Below, piece by piece: positions 7,781-17,117 of a DNA stretch of 64,000 nt; the stretch's first letter is position 1, and every line of letters starts with the position of its first letter. Source of the stretch: Sva-07 sp963728355 (GTDB taxonomy: Bacteria; Actinomycetota; Acidimicrobiia; Acidimicrobiales; Ilumatobacteraceae). The notes below the pieces were generated by a model. It ran no database searches and was not told the origin of the DNA. It was given only the letters and a program-made list of their open reading frames with translations. The DNA is taken from assembly GCA_963728355.1 (NCBI GenBank), contig CAVSJQ010000016.1, positions 87,221-151,220 of the forward strand, read 5' to 3'. The translations under genes and the position numbers were made by a program.

Positions 7781-10700
7781 GGCCCGGTCGCGGCACGGCC
7801 GTGGTCGTGGTCGTGGTGCTCGTCGTCGTCGTACTGGTCGTGGAGGTGGTCGTCGTCGGGGCGGAGGCCGTGATCGTCAGCGTTGTGATGGCCGAGGTGT
7901 CCTCGCCGTCGGTGACCTGATAGGTCACCAGGAAGGTGCCCGGCGTCGTCGCGAGGACCGACAGTTGCAGCCCACTCCTGCTGGTGACCACACCGCCGGG
8001 ATCGGAGAACGTGGCCTCGACGATGGTCGGCGCCGGACCGTCGGGATCACTCGCCTGGAGGTCCACCACCGCCGAGGCCCCGAACGTGACCGAGATCGAC
8101 TGGTCGACTGCGACCGGCGGCTCGTTGGCGGGCGGACCGTTGACCGTCACGGTGGCAGCGGCCGAATCGGCTCCGTCGACGTCGCGCACCCGGTAGGTGA
8201 AGGTGGCCACACCGACGCCGTCGCCAGTGACGACCCGGACGTTGCGGTTGTCGGGTTGCAACGTCACCGTGCCGGTGCCACCGGCGGAGAAGGTGAGCGT
8301 CGCGGGCAGCAACTCGCTGATGACCAGTGCGCCTGCCGAGTCGGCGTCGGTGTCGTTCGCAACGAGATCGACGGTTCGTTCGGATCCGGCGGTTGCATCG
8401 ATGGTGTCACTGTTCGCCACCGGCCGGCGGTTCTCGACGGTCACCGTGACGGTGATCGTCGTGGTCAGACCGCCCGGATCGGCGACCGTGGCCGCGAAAC
8501 GGGACACGCCAGGAGCGATCGCGGATGTCGGAGCGATCACGAGACGGTCGGTCTGCGACGACACCCACGTTGGAGCGCCGTTGACGGCCGTGATTGTCAG
8601 GGCCTCGGCATCCGTGGCGAGATCGGTGACGGGAACGACCACGGGCTCATTGCGGAACACCGTGATGGACTTCGGCACTGCGACCGGTTCCTGGTTGACG
8701 TCGATCGTCACCTGTCCGTTCGCGCGTAGCCGGCAGGAGTTGACCACGGCGTACGAGATGACGACGTTGCCGTTCTCGCCCTCCGGCGGGGTGTAGACGC
8801 CGTTGGCGAAGCCGGGTGGCGCGGTGACGTCGACGATTGCGCCGTTGGACCCGAACGTCCCGAGGTCGACCGCGACCGGCTGACGGTAGCCGGTCGTCAG
8901 GAAGCCGTCGTTGGCCACCGGCGTCGACTCCGAACACGGTCGCACGTCGATACGCAGCGTCGCCGTGTCGGTGAGTTCGCCATCGCTCACCTGATACGCG
9001 ATCACGGCGATGCCGGATGCCCCTGGTCTCGCCGTGAAGCTGATCGACTGGCTTGCGTTCAACGACACCGAGCCGAGCGACGGGTCCGGGTCCGACACGA
9101 TCGACAGCGACAGCAGGTCGCCGTCCGCGTCACTGTCGTTGAGCAGCACCGCCACGGTCACGGTGCCACCGTTCACGACCTCGGCAGCGTCGTCGCGGGC
9201 GTCCGGCGGCCGGTTGAGCGGCTCCTCCACGGTGAGCACGATGCTCGACGTGGCGGTCAGTCCGGCGCCGTCGCGGATCGAGTAGGTCACGAGCACCTGG
9301 CCGACGAAGTCGGCGGGCGGGGAGACGGTGACGAGCGAGCCCACCAGCGAGACCGTCGCCTCGCCGGACACTCGATTCGCCGAGATCACCGACATCCCAC
9401 CCGGTGTCTCGTCGGGATCGCTGTCGTTGGCGAGAACATCGAACTGCTGTGGCGTCGCCGGTCCGAAGATCGTGGCTGCGTCCGGCACGGCGATCGGTGC
9501 CTGGTTCGCACGCTCGGTGATCGTGATCCGCAGCCGCCCGAGCGAGACGGCACCCTCGGCATCGGCGACCTGATAGTTGATCGTCGCAGTACCGGTCTGG
9601 TTGCCGGCAGCGAAGGTGATGACCCGGCCACTGCGCGTCGCAGTGCCGAGCACCGGCGCTGTCGAGGACACCAGTTCGAGTTCTGCATTGGTCCCATCGA
9701 GATCTCGGTCGTTCGCCAATACGTCGATCGAACGCGTCTCACCGACCTCCACCGTCAACGAGTCGAGGTTCGCCTCGGGTCGAAGATTGGTGATGACGGG
9801 CTCGCGGACCGACACGATGATCGACGCCGACGCTCTGAGACCCCGGGCGTTCGTGACCTCGTACGTGCAGCGGTAGGCGCCGGACCGGCCGGCCGGCGGA
9901 TCGAAGCGGACCTGCCCATCCGCGGTCACGGTGGCATCACCGCCGGCCGGACATCCTGGTCGGCCCACGAGCCGGGGGCGGCCACCCGACGGATCGCCGT
10001 CGTTGCGCAGTACGTCAACGGTCACCGGCACGTCGATGTACGTGAAGGTCGAGTCGTCGCGGGCGTACGGCGGCTCATCGAGCTGCTCGGGAAGGACCGT
10101 GACCGTGACGTCGCCGACCACTTCGTGACCGTTGCCGTCGCTGACGGTGTAGGTGAAGCGCGCCGTGGTCTGCGCTTCTTCGTCGACGAGTGGTGGGGGC
10201 GAGAACTGGATCTTCTCGCGGTCGAAGACCACCGCCTGACCGCTTCCGTCGGCGGGTTGGGTGACCGCGACGACGGTGAGCGGATCGCCGTCAGGGTCGG
10301 TGTCGTTGGCCGTCACGTCGACGACCACCGCCTGGCCGACGACCACCTTGTCGGTGTCGGCGGTGACCACCGGTGGGCGGTTCGGCTCGACGTCGTCGAT
10401 GACAGCGATCAACACCGCCCCCCTCACGACGTGGCCATTGCCGTCGTCGACGGAATACGTGAAGGGCACCAGGCCGCCGGCGCCGGCGCGAGCCGTGACC
10501 GACAGTTCTCCCCCGTTGACGGCGACGTCGAGCCCTGCGGGCAGCGGCGCGACGACGTCGAGCGTCAACGTGTCGCCATCGGGATCGGAATCGTTGACGA
10601 GGACGGGCACGGCGGTCGTGACATTGCGACGTAACCGCACCGCGTCGGGTCGTACCGACGGCGGCCGGTTGGGGTCGCCACTGCGGGCCACCTCGACGCG

Positions 10701-12470
10701 CACCTCGATGTCGTCACCGATCGCGTCCAGCGCATCGACGGGTCGATAGGTGAAGATCGCCGTGCCCTCGAATCCTTCGGTGGGAGTGAAACGGAGCGCG
10801 GGGAGACCCGATGGACCCTCCGTCTCGGTCACGTCGCCCAACGTCGCCTCGCCGACGCTCTGCGGCGGCGAGAACCCACCCAGGCGGAGGGGATCGCGTT
10901 CGGGGTCCACGTCGTTGAGGAGGACGTCGACGGTCACCGGCACACCCGGACCGGTCTGTGCGCTGTCGGCCACACCGACCGGAGGTCGGTTGGCCGTTCC
11001 GGGCGCCAACAGCTCGATGATCACCGACGCCGACGCCGTCGTGCCGTCGCCGTCGACGATCGTGTACTCGAACCGGTCGACACCGACGTAGCCCGGCTCC
11101 GGCGTGTAGACCACCGTCGTCGCCGTTCCGATGTCGACCGATCCGTGGCCGGGCACGCCGACGGACGACACGGCGATCGCTTCACCATCCGGGTCGTAGT
11201 CGTTGACCGTCACCTGGACCGGCACCGAGGCCCCCGAACGTGCAGTGACCAGGTCGTCGACCGCTCGCGGCGGGTCGTCGATGCCGTTGTCGTCGGGTTC
11301 GCGCACCTCGGGTTCCCGAGCAGCACCGTCGTCGGTGCCGGTCGTTCCTTCGCCGGGCTCGCCTGACTCGACCACGTCGCCGTCCTCGCCGAGCACCAGG
11401 ATGCCCTGCGCGTCCTTCTCGATCGCCTGAATCCCCCACGGGTTGACGCCCCAGACGAAGTCGCCGGCGACATCGTCGACCCAGATGAGGTCGACGGTCG
11501 CCGTGACCGCCAACGTCGCATCGACCGCGACATCGGCTGGTTCGTCCTCGAGGATCGCTCCGCGGCGCCAGTCGAACCGGACGATCGAACTCGGACCGCG
11601 TCGCACGACCGCTGCTGCTTCGCCGGCGATCGCCAGAAAATCACCTCCATCGAGATCGAGCCCGGGCACACTCGACGTCTCGGCGATGGTGTCAGCGGAC
11701 ACGCACCAGAGGTCGTCGTTCGCCCCGACCCATCCGCACGCACCCGTCGGACCCGGAACCTGCGCCAGCATCTCGCTCGGGTCGGCGTTCGTGGCCAGCG
11801 TCTGCCAGGCGCCGCCTCCCAGTCGGGCTCGGCGACCGGACACGTCCACGACCAGCGGCAGGTTGCCGACCAACGACAACAATGCGTCGCCGTCGAGGCC
11901 GAGTGCGGTGCGCTGAGCGCTCAGTGACGTCGTGCGGACCAGATCGCCGTCCACGAGCGACCAGATCGATCCGTCGGGAGCGATCTGTGCGGTGGTCCCA
12001 CCCTCTGCAGCGAATGGAACCGATTCGCCGTCGCCGGGTACCACGTTGGCCACGCCGGCGTCAGCGTTGAACACGACCAACCCGGCCTGCCCGACGCCGG
12101 ACAGCGCCCGCCCTGCGCCCAGCGCCGACAATCCGAAGGGCGTGCCGAGGCGGAGTCCAACAGAATCGATCGCACGGGCTTCCGCCGTGGTGTCGTTGAG
12201 CAGGAATGCGCCGGGACGACCCTCTGCCACCGTCAACTGTTCGCCGCTGACCCCGGCGTCGAGGCTGGCCAGCGCCCTGCCGCCGTAACCGTCGACCAGG
12301 ACGACGCGGCCGGTCGGCTGATGCATGAACCAGGCCGTCGCACGTGCGGAGGCGGCGTCGACCGCCGGCAGCCCGTCGGCGCGCACGACGACGATCACGG
12401 CGAACAGCGCCGTCATCGTGGCCACGATGGCGGCGACGGCTTGGCGCCAGGTCACGGTCGACAGGGTCAC
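7749..12470 (-). CDS. Giant Ig-like repeat surface protein (12 Big/cadherin-like domains)
   Basis: Protein of 1573 aa from a GTG start preceded by a GAGGA ribosome site. Residues about 9-30 form a single hydrophobic segment (signal anchor), so the rest should be outside the membrane. Residues about 35-385 are a non-repetitive head with propeller-like character (repeated short beta-rich blocks, no clear family). From about residue 395 I count twelve Ig-like units of 80-105 residues. Most open with NRPPVA or EPPVA and carry VLxNDxDPDGDxL, the signature of bacterial Ig/cadherin-like (Big_9-type) domains, which often bind calcium. Units 5 and 9 each contain a Cys pair. The C-terminus is a Thr/Ser run followed by a basic tail; I see no LPXTG sorting signal. 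It probably acts as a long adhesin or envelope stalk. Confidence 0.9.
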   Translation of the reverse strand: MTLSTVTWRQAVAAIVATMTALFAVIVVVRADGLPAVDAASARATAWFMHQPTGRVVLVDGYGGRALASLDAGVSGEQLTVAEGRPGAFLLNDTTAEARAIDSVGLRLGTPFGLSALGAGRALSGVGQAGLVVFNADAGVANVVPGDGESVPFAAEGGTTAQIAPDGSIWSLVDGDLVRTTSLSAQRTALGLDGDALLSLVGNLPLVVDVSGRRARLGGGAWQTLATNADPSEMLAQVPGPTGACGWVGANDDLWCVSADTIAETSSVPGLDLDGGDFLAIAGEAAAVVRRGPSSIVRFDWRRGAILEDEPADVAVDATLAVTATVDLIWVDDVAGDFVWGVNPWGIQAIEKDAQGILVLGEDGDVVESGEPGEGTTGTDDGAAREPEVREPDDNGIDDPPRAVDDLVTARSGASVPVQVTVNDYDPDGEAIAVSSVGVPGHGSVDIGTATTVVYTPEPGYVGVDRFEYTIVDGDGTTASASVIIELLAPGTANRPPVGVADSAQTGPGVPVTVDVLLNDVDPERDPLRLGGFSPPQSVGEATLGDVTETEGPSGLPALRFTPTEGFEGTAIFTYRPVDALDAIGDDIEVRVEVARSGDPNRPPSVRPDAVRLRRNVTTAVPVLVNDSDPDGDTLTLDVVAPLPAGLDVAVNGGELSVTARAGAGGLVPFTYSVDDGNGHVVRGAVLIAVIDDVEPNRPPVVTADTDKVVVGQAVVVDVTANDTDPDGDPLTVVAVTQPADGSGQAVVFDREKIQFSPPPLVDEEAQTTARFTYTVSDGNGHEVVGDVTVTVLPEQLDEPPYARDDSTFTYIDVPVTVDVLRNDGDPSGGRPRLVGRPGCPAGGDATVTADGQVRFDPPAGRSGAYRCTYEVTNARGLRASASIIVSVREPVITNLRPEANLDSLTVEVGETRSIDVLANDRDLDGTNAELELVSSTAPVLGTATRSGRVITFAAGNQTGTATINYQVADAEGAVSLGRLRITITERANQAPIAVPDAATIFGPATPQQFDVLANDSDPDETPGGMSVISANRVSGEATVSLVGSLVTVSPPADFVGQVLVTYSIRDGAGLTATSSIVLTVEEPLNRPPDARDDAAEVVNGGTVTVAVLLNDSDADGDLLSLSIVSDPDPSLGSVSLNASQSISFTARPGASGIAVIAYQVSDGELTDTATLRIDVRPCSESTPVANDGFLTTGYRQPVAVDLGTFGSNGAIVDVTAPPGFANGVYTPPEGENGNVVISYAVVNSCRLRANGQVTIDVNQEPVAVPKSITVFRNEPVVVPVTDLATDAEALTITAVNGAPTWVSSQTDRLVIAPTSAIAPGVSRFAATVADPGGLTTTITVTVTVENRRPVANSDTIDATAGSERTVDLVANDTDADSAGALVISELLPATLTFSAGGTGTVTLQPDNRNVRVVTGDGVGVATFTYRVRDVDGADSAAATVTVNGPPANEPPVAVDQSISVTFGASAVVDLQASDPDGPAPTIVEATFSDPGGVVTSRSGLQLSVLATTPGTFLVTYQVTDGEDTSAITTLTITASAPTTTTSTTSTTTTSTTTTTTAVPRPGRDRGTSTVAP

Positions 12471-12612
12471 GGGTTCCTCAACGGTTGGGCGAGTGGCGGA
12501 ATCTCACGCTTGGTCATCGGCACGCCGGAACAGGAACTCAAGAGATTGTTCAGATCTGACCCCACGGTCGCCGATCGACAGCGAGACGTCGCCCGACACC
12601 GCTCCGGTTCCG

Positions 12613-12618
12613 TAGTGT
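12613..12618 (+). promoter_or_regulatory. -10-like box of EccC/EssC-like gene (possibly leaderless)
   Basis: TAGTGT (TANNNT) ends 7 bases before the ATG at 12626, with no ribosome site between. It lies in the 155-bp divergent gap shared with the Ig-repeat gene. Confidence 0.5.
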
Positions 12619-12625
12619 CTTCCCG

Positions 12626-15600
12626 ATGGACATCGTCGTGCGCACGCCCCACGGTGACGCCGACGTGTCGATCGCTTCACATGCGGCCACCACCACGTTG
12701 GGCGAGATCGTCGCCGCGGTGACCGGCCAAGCGGTACCACGTCTGGTGCTGGTCGACGGACGCACCGTCGATGCTGACGCCCTGCTCGATGCCGTCGATC
12801 TGCTCGTCGGTTCGGTCGTGACGTCTGCGGCGCCCACTCCGCCCGACATCTCCGACGCCGATGTCGAACTCGTCCAGATCTCGGGACACGGCGCAGGTCG
12901 GATCACGCGGCTCGGGCCGGGCCGGTACCGGATCGGGCCGGGACGCCGCTCGAACGCCCACGAACTCGACGTCGCTCCCGTCGATCACTCGGTGTTCGAA
13001 CTCGTCGTCGAGCCGACCGCCGCGACAGTGCACGTATCCCGGAGCTCGGAGACATCGTCGGCGACCGATGTGTCGCACGCGTCCGTCGTGCCGGCGGCGG
13101 CCGGCGTGGCCATCGACGGTAAGCAACTCGAGGAGGTGACGCCCTGGCACGAGGGGACCCTGACCGTCGGCTCGAGGGCGTTCCAGCTCGACGTCCCGGC
13201 CCATCCCGACGAAACGCCGACGCATCGACGGTCCGAACCCGACGGCACGTTGCTGTTCAGCCGTCCCCCTCGTCGGATGCCCGGTCCGGAACGGCGGCCC
13301 GTCGTCGACGCGGTTCGCGCCGCCACGCACCATTCGCCGACGCTGTGGGAGCGCCGGCCTGCGCATCCGGACGCCTTCCAGCTGCCGATCGGCGTCGGTC
13401 CCGACGGTGTCGGTACCATCGACCTCGATCTCGCATCGCAACGGGCGCTGGCCATCGTCGGAGCGGAGCGGTTCCGCGATGCACTCACCCGCAGCCTCGT
13501 CATCGAGGCCGCCACGCTCCACGGCCCCGCCGACCTCGGCCTGGTCGTCCTCACGCATCCGGACCGCCTCGCACACTGGGACTGGGCGAAGTGGCTGACG
13601 CACCTCCGAGTCGACGACCGACCCGCAATCTGGAGTTCGCGACACGACGTCACCCGGTGGGCCCAGGGCCTGGACACCGCTGGCGTCTCGGGGACGACGC
13701 CGCAGCGATCGTCCGCGCTGACCGTGGTGATCATCGACGATCCCGATCTCTGGAGCCGTCCTGATTCACCTGTTCGGTCGATCGTCTCGGACCCGCCGGA
13801 GGATCTGCGGTTGATCGCACTCTGCGACCCCGAGACGCGTGCTCCTGCCGTCTGCACCACCGTGATCTCCGAGGGGCACGACGAGTTCGCACACGTGCGG
13901 TCGTTCGCTCGCGCCGGCGACGACCAGCTCGTCCGACCAGCATTGACCGAGGACGATGTGGCGGTTCGTGTTGCTCGAGCACTGGCTCCGCTCGCCGATG
14001 TCGACCGTCCGAAGCTGAGCGCCCCACCGGCCCCCGACAGCGACCGGATCGCACTGTCCGAGCTGGTCGGGGTCGCCGCAACCGGGGACATCCTCGAGCG
14101 TTGGGCCGACGGGAGCGCCGGATCGACCGCCGCAGTCGGGCGGAGCGGTGACCGGCTCGTGGAGGTTCCGACCACCGACGACGTGACCGTCGTGGTCGGG
14201 CCGTCGATGGGCGATGCCTTCGACGTGGCGGCGACGTCGCTGCTGGCGCAGTGCGTCGACCGCTCACCCGACGCCATGTGGATCGCCCCGATCGTGCTCG
14301 AGCCGGGTCCCCGCGCTGACCTGCTGTGGCAGTTGCCGCATGCCACCGACCGTCACGATGTCGACGCGGCAATCGACACACACCGTCTGCTCGCTCGCCT
14401 CCGAGCGGTGTTGGCCGACGAGCGAGGACCGGCCAACGTCGTGCTCGTCGTCGAGGCGGCGAGTGCCTCCTCGACCTCTCCGGACCCGGACTGGCTCGTC
14501 GCCCTCGCCGATGGAGTGCGGACCATCGCCGGGCTCTCGATGGTCGTGGTCACCGATCGCCCCGACGTGGCGAATCTGGTCGGCGACACGGTCGTCCGTG
14601 TCGAACGACGCTACGACGTGCCCGGAGCCGCCCGACGGGTCGCTCTGCTGACCACTCCCGGGGGCCTCGTCGGCGAGACGTTCACGCCCGTGCAACCGAC
14701 CGCCCCGGGGGTTGCCGGCCTGGAGCTCCGCCCGTTCGTCGTCGGACGAGCGCTCACGCCGCTCGAACGGCGCATCGAGCAACAGCATGCACACGCTGCG
14801 AACGCTGCCGACCCGGCGCTGGACAACGTCGTCGCCATGCTCCGCGAGGCGGCCTCACGGGAGCGCAGCGACGCACCGCCGTCCGCAGCGAGCGGCCGCA
14901 CGGTCGTGCCGCCACCGATCCCGACCCGTGTCGCCCTCGACGAGTTGTTCGACGCTTCGCCGGGCGACGGTGTCCCACTCGGGCTCGTCGACGACCCGAA
15001 CAGCGCAGGTCTTCGAGTTCGCTGGTGGCAACCAGGGAGCGGCTCGATGCTGGTCTTCGGCTCTCGGAGATCAGGCATGGAGCAGGTGCTCTCCACGATC
15101 CTGCTCGGCATCATCGACAGATTCTCGGCCCTCGACGTCGACCTGCTCGTCGTCGAACCATCGGCCGCCCGCCGCCGGGCTCTCGCCGACCTCGGCCGTG
15201 CGATCCGCATCGTCGCTCCCGACCAGCGCGCCGAGGTGACCGCAGCGCTCGACGACATCGACGAGGAGTTGAAGCGCGAAGCTGCCACGAGCACCGCTGC
15301 CGCACCCGGCAGCGGACCCCGCACGGTGGTGTTGATCGGCGATCTCGTCGATCTGCGACGCCGGTACGCGAACCAATCGGTCGCCCCTCGGATCGACGAC
15401 GTCGTCACCCGCGCCGCCGCAGCGGGCTCCGGCATCGACGTGGTCGCAGCCGCCGCCGAACTCGACGGGGCGGGCCCGTTCGCGCACGAGGCGTCGAGCT
15501 GTCTCGTCGGCGCATCGTCGGACCACGCGGAACTTGCGTCCCTCGGCGTCGACCGGCCCGGTGATCTCGACGGCATCGTCGGTCGCTGCCGGGCGTTTCC

Positions 15601-15685
15601 CGGCGGCGACCTCGCTCAGATGGCCACGACCGACGCCACGATCGAGGCGCTCCTCGCTCGCCGATCGACCCGAGGTGCGCCATGA
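12626..15685 (+). CDS. EccC/EssC-like FtsK-type protein lacking TM and Walker A motifs
   Basis: Protein of 1019 aa with the outline of a type VII secretion ATPase. Residues 1-65 look like a ubiquitin/YukD-type domain and about 75-190 like an FHA-type domain (RYRIGPGRRSNAHELDV). RPPRRMPG at about 213-220 is followed only some 20 residues later by LWERRPAHPDAFQLPIGVG, a motif typical of EccC/EssC, where it normally follows two membrane helices. The helices are absent here. The stretch HGPADLGLVVLTHP with WDWAKWLTHL also matches EccC. Two further FtsK-like repeats follow, but the P-loops are lost: VVVGPSMGDAFD near residue 523 and VFGSRRSGMEQ near residue 809 stand where GxxGxGKS is expected. 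Probably a soluble, non-ATPase scaffold paralogue. Its stop overlaps the next start. Confidence 0.7.
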   Translation: MDIVVRTPHGDADVSIASHAATTTLGEIVAAVTGQAVPRLVLVDGRTVDADALLDAVDLLVGSVVTSAAPTPPDISDADVELVQISGHGAGRITRLGPGRYRIGPGRRSNAHELDVAPVDHSVFELVVEPTAATVHVSRSSETSSATDVSHASVVPAAAGVAIDGKQLEEVTPWHEGTLTVGSRAFQLDVPAHPDETPTHRRSEPDGTLLFSRPPRRMPGPERRPVVDAVRAATHHSPTLWERRPAHPDAFQLPIGVGPDGVGTIDLDLASQRALAIVGAERFRDALTRSLVIEAATLHGPADLGLVVLTHPDRLAHWDWAKWLTHLRVDDRPAIWSSRHDVTRWAQGLDTAGVSGTTPQRSSALTVVIIDDPDLWSRPDSPVRSIVSDPPEDLRLIALCDPETRAPAVCTTVISEGHDEFAHVRSFARAGDDQLVRPALTEDDVAVRVARALAPLADVDRPKLSAPPAPDSDRIALSELVGVAATGDILERWADGSAGSTAAVGRSGDRLVEVPTTDDVTVVVGPSMGDAFDVAATSLLAQCVDRSPDAMWIAPIVLEPGPRADLLWQLPHATDRHDVDAAIDTHRLLARLRAVLADERGPANVVLVVEAASASSTSPDPDWLVALADGVRTIAGLSMVVVTDRPDVANLVGDTVVRVERRYDVPGAARRVALLTTPGGLVGETFTPVQPTAPGVAGLELRPFVVGRALTPLERRIEQQHAHAANAADPALDNVVAMLREAASRERSDAPPSAASGRTVVPPPIPTRVALDELFDASPGDGVPLGLVDDPNSAGLRVRWWQPGSGSMLVFGSRRSGMEQVLSTILLGIIDRFSALDVDLLVVEPSAARRRALADLGRAIRIVAPDQRAEVTAALDDIDEELKREAATSTAAAPGSGPRTVVLIGDLVDLRRRYANQSVAPRIDDVVTRAAAAGSGIDVVAAAAELDGAGPFAHEASSCLVGASSDHAELASLGVDRPGDLDGIVGRCRAFPGGDLAQMATTDATIEALLARRSTRGAP

Positions 15686-16671
15686 CGGCGGTCGGGCCGG
15701 GCCGGGGCGACGGGATCGGTCTCGAGGTGACGCACGGCATCGTTCGCGGTGTCCGACTCGACTCGACACAGCCGGACCGCCTCGTGGCTGCGGCCGAGGT
15801 TGCGATCCCCAACCGTCTCGACGATCGGGCGATGGTCGAGGCGTTCGTGCGGCTCCGCGCAGAACTCGGCGACACCCCCGTGCCGACCCGCCTGGCGATG
15901 TTCCCTCCTGGCAGTACCCTGAGCAGGGTCGATGCGACCGGGCTGATCGGCAATCACCTCAACGTGCTCCGTTCGGACCTGGCCACGAGGAGGAGCGCAT
16001 CGTCGAGTGTGTTGGTCGACGACGGCCCCCGGAGGTGGCTGATCGGCGTGGCGTGGGACGACACCGAGATCCGACGCATGGAGGAACTGGCCGAGCGCGC
16101 CGGCTTCGTCGATGTCGCCGTCGATCCCAGTCCGCTCGCGCTCGCGCGCGTCCTCGACCGGCGGATCACCCACGTCCGCCGCGACGCAGCAACCGGTCAG
16201 AGCTTCGGCGCCGTCACCTCCGACGGTGTCGTCGTGGCGGCGGCTGCACTGGAGTCGGTCGGCAGGATGACGCCCGGGCTGGCGTGCAGCGACGCTGCCA
16301 TGTCTCTCGGCTGGTTCGACGCCGTCGATCCACCGACCGAACTCGTCGCCGAGCTCCAGCGGCTGCTCGAGGATGCCCCACCGGTCGAGTGCGACCTCGA
16401 ACTCGCTGACGTGGCCTACCCCGCATTTCCTCCGCACGACCTCCGGGCGCCGGAGCGCCAGTGCGTCGCCCTCGGGGCGGCACTTGGTGCCGCTGGGCTC
16501 GCCGGGCGACTCCGGCCCGTCGACATGCTGCTGCCGGTGGTGACGGCGTCGAGTGACCTCGAACGCCCGTGGGCGATCGAACGGGTCTCCAATCTGCCGG
16601 CACCGCAGGCACCGCCCACGATCGGCCGGACCAAGCGAATCGTCGCCCGTCTGCTCCCGCGTCGCCGCTGA
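15682..16671 (+). CDS. Hypothetical protein, possible actin/PilM-like fold
   Basis: Protein of 329 aa whose ATG overlaps the stop of the EccC-like gene (ATGA), so the two are almost certainly co-translated. I do not recognise a named family with confidence. The start GIGLEVTHGIVRGVRLDS resembles the first beta hairpin of actin/Hsp70-fold (PilM-like) proteins, VAVDPSPLALARVL resembles their inter-domain region, and CVALGAALGAAGL near residue 272 resembles the closing helix with RPVDMLLP. No transmembrane segment is evident; the tail is basic (RLLPRRR). Type VII secretion loci of mycobacteria contain Hsp70-fold accessory proteins, which would fit the neighbour, but this is inference. Confidence 0.6.
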   Translation: MTAVGPGRGDGIGLEVTHGIVRGVRLDSTQPDRLVAAAEVAIPNRLDDRAMVEAFVRLRAELGDTPVPTRLAMFPPGSTLSRVDATGLIGNHLNVLRSDLATRRSASSSVLVDDGPRRWLIGVAWDDTEIRRMEELAERAGFVDVAVDPSPLALARVLDRRITHVRRDAATGQSFGAVTSDGVVVAAAALESVGRMTPGLACSDAAMSLGWFDAVDPPTELVAELQRLLEDAPPVECDLELADVAYPAFPPHDLRAPERQCVALGAALGAAGLAGRLRPVDMLLPVVTASSDLERPWAIERVSNLPAPQAPPTIGRTKRIVARLLPRRR

Positions 16672-16709
16672 CCGGTTCACCGGGTCAACGCGACGGCCTT
16701 CTCGGACGG

Positions 16710-17117
16710 TCAGTCGTCGAAGACGGACGGGCGTTGCCCGAACACCGCAATGGCTTGACGCAACGGCACGAGATCACCACCGGTGCGGCGTCCCTCGGCG
16801 GCAGCGATCGCATGTTGAGCGATCGCCCGCGCCTGTTCGACCTCGGCGCGCAAGCGGGCGTTCTCGATCTCCAGGTGCATGACCCGACGGATGCCTTCCA
16901 GGTTCATGCCTTCGTCGGTGAGCTCGGAGATCCGTTTCAGGATGGCGATGTCGGCATCGCTGTAGCGACGGTTCCCGCCCTCTGTGCGCGCCGGGGTGAC
17001 CAGGCCACGCCGCTCGTAGATACGCAACGTCTGAGGGTGCATCCCGGCGAGCTCGGCGGCGACCGAGATCACATACACCGCCCGTGTGTGGGACCGTTCG
17101 TTGTCGGATGGGGTCAT
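16710..17117 (-). CDS. hspR: HspR, MerR-family heat-shock repressor
   Basis: MerR-type regulator of 135 aa. The N-terminal helix-turn-helix reads VAAELAGMHPQTLRIYERRG followed by GGNRRYSD, as in HspR, and a coiled-coil (HLEIENARLRAEVEQARA) follows. HspR binds HAIR sites (CTTGAGT-N7-ACTCAAG) and represses the dnaK operon, with DnaK acting as co-repressor. Such a site is present at 20920-20940, upstream of dnaK. This is the last gene of the dnaK-grpE-dnaJ-hspR operon; its ATG overlaps the dnaJ stop by four bases, so the repressor is made as part of the operon it controls. Confidence 0.95.
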   Translation of the reverse strand: MTPSDNERSHTRAVYVISVAAELAGMHPQTLRIYERRGLVTPARTEGGNRRYSDADIAILKRISELTDEGMNLEGIRRVMHLEIENARLRAEVEQARAIAQHAIAAAEGRRTGGDLVPLRQAIAVFGQRPSVFDD

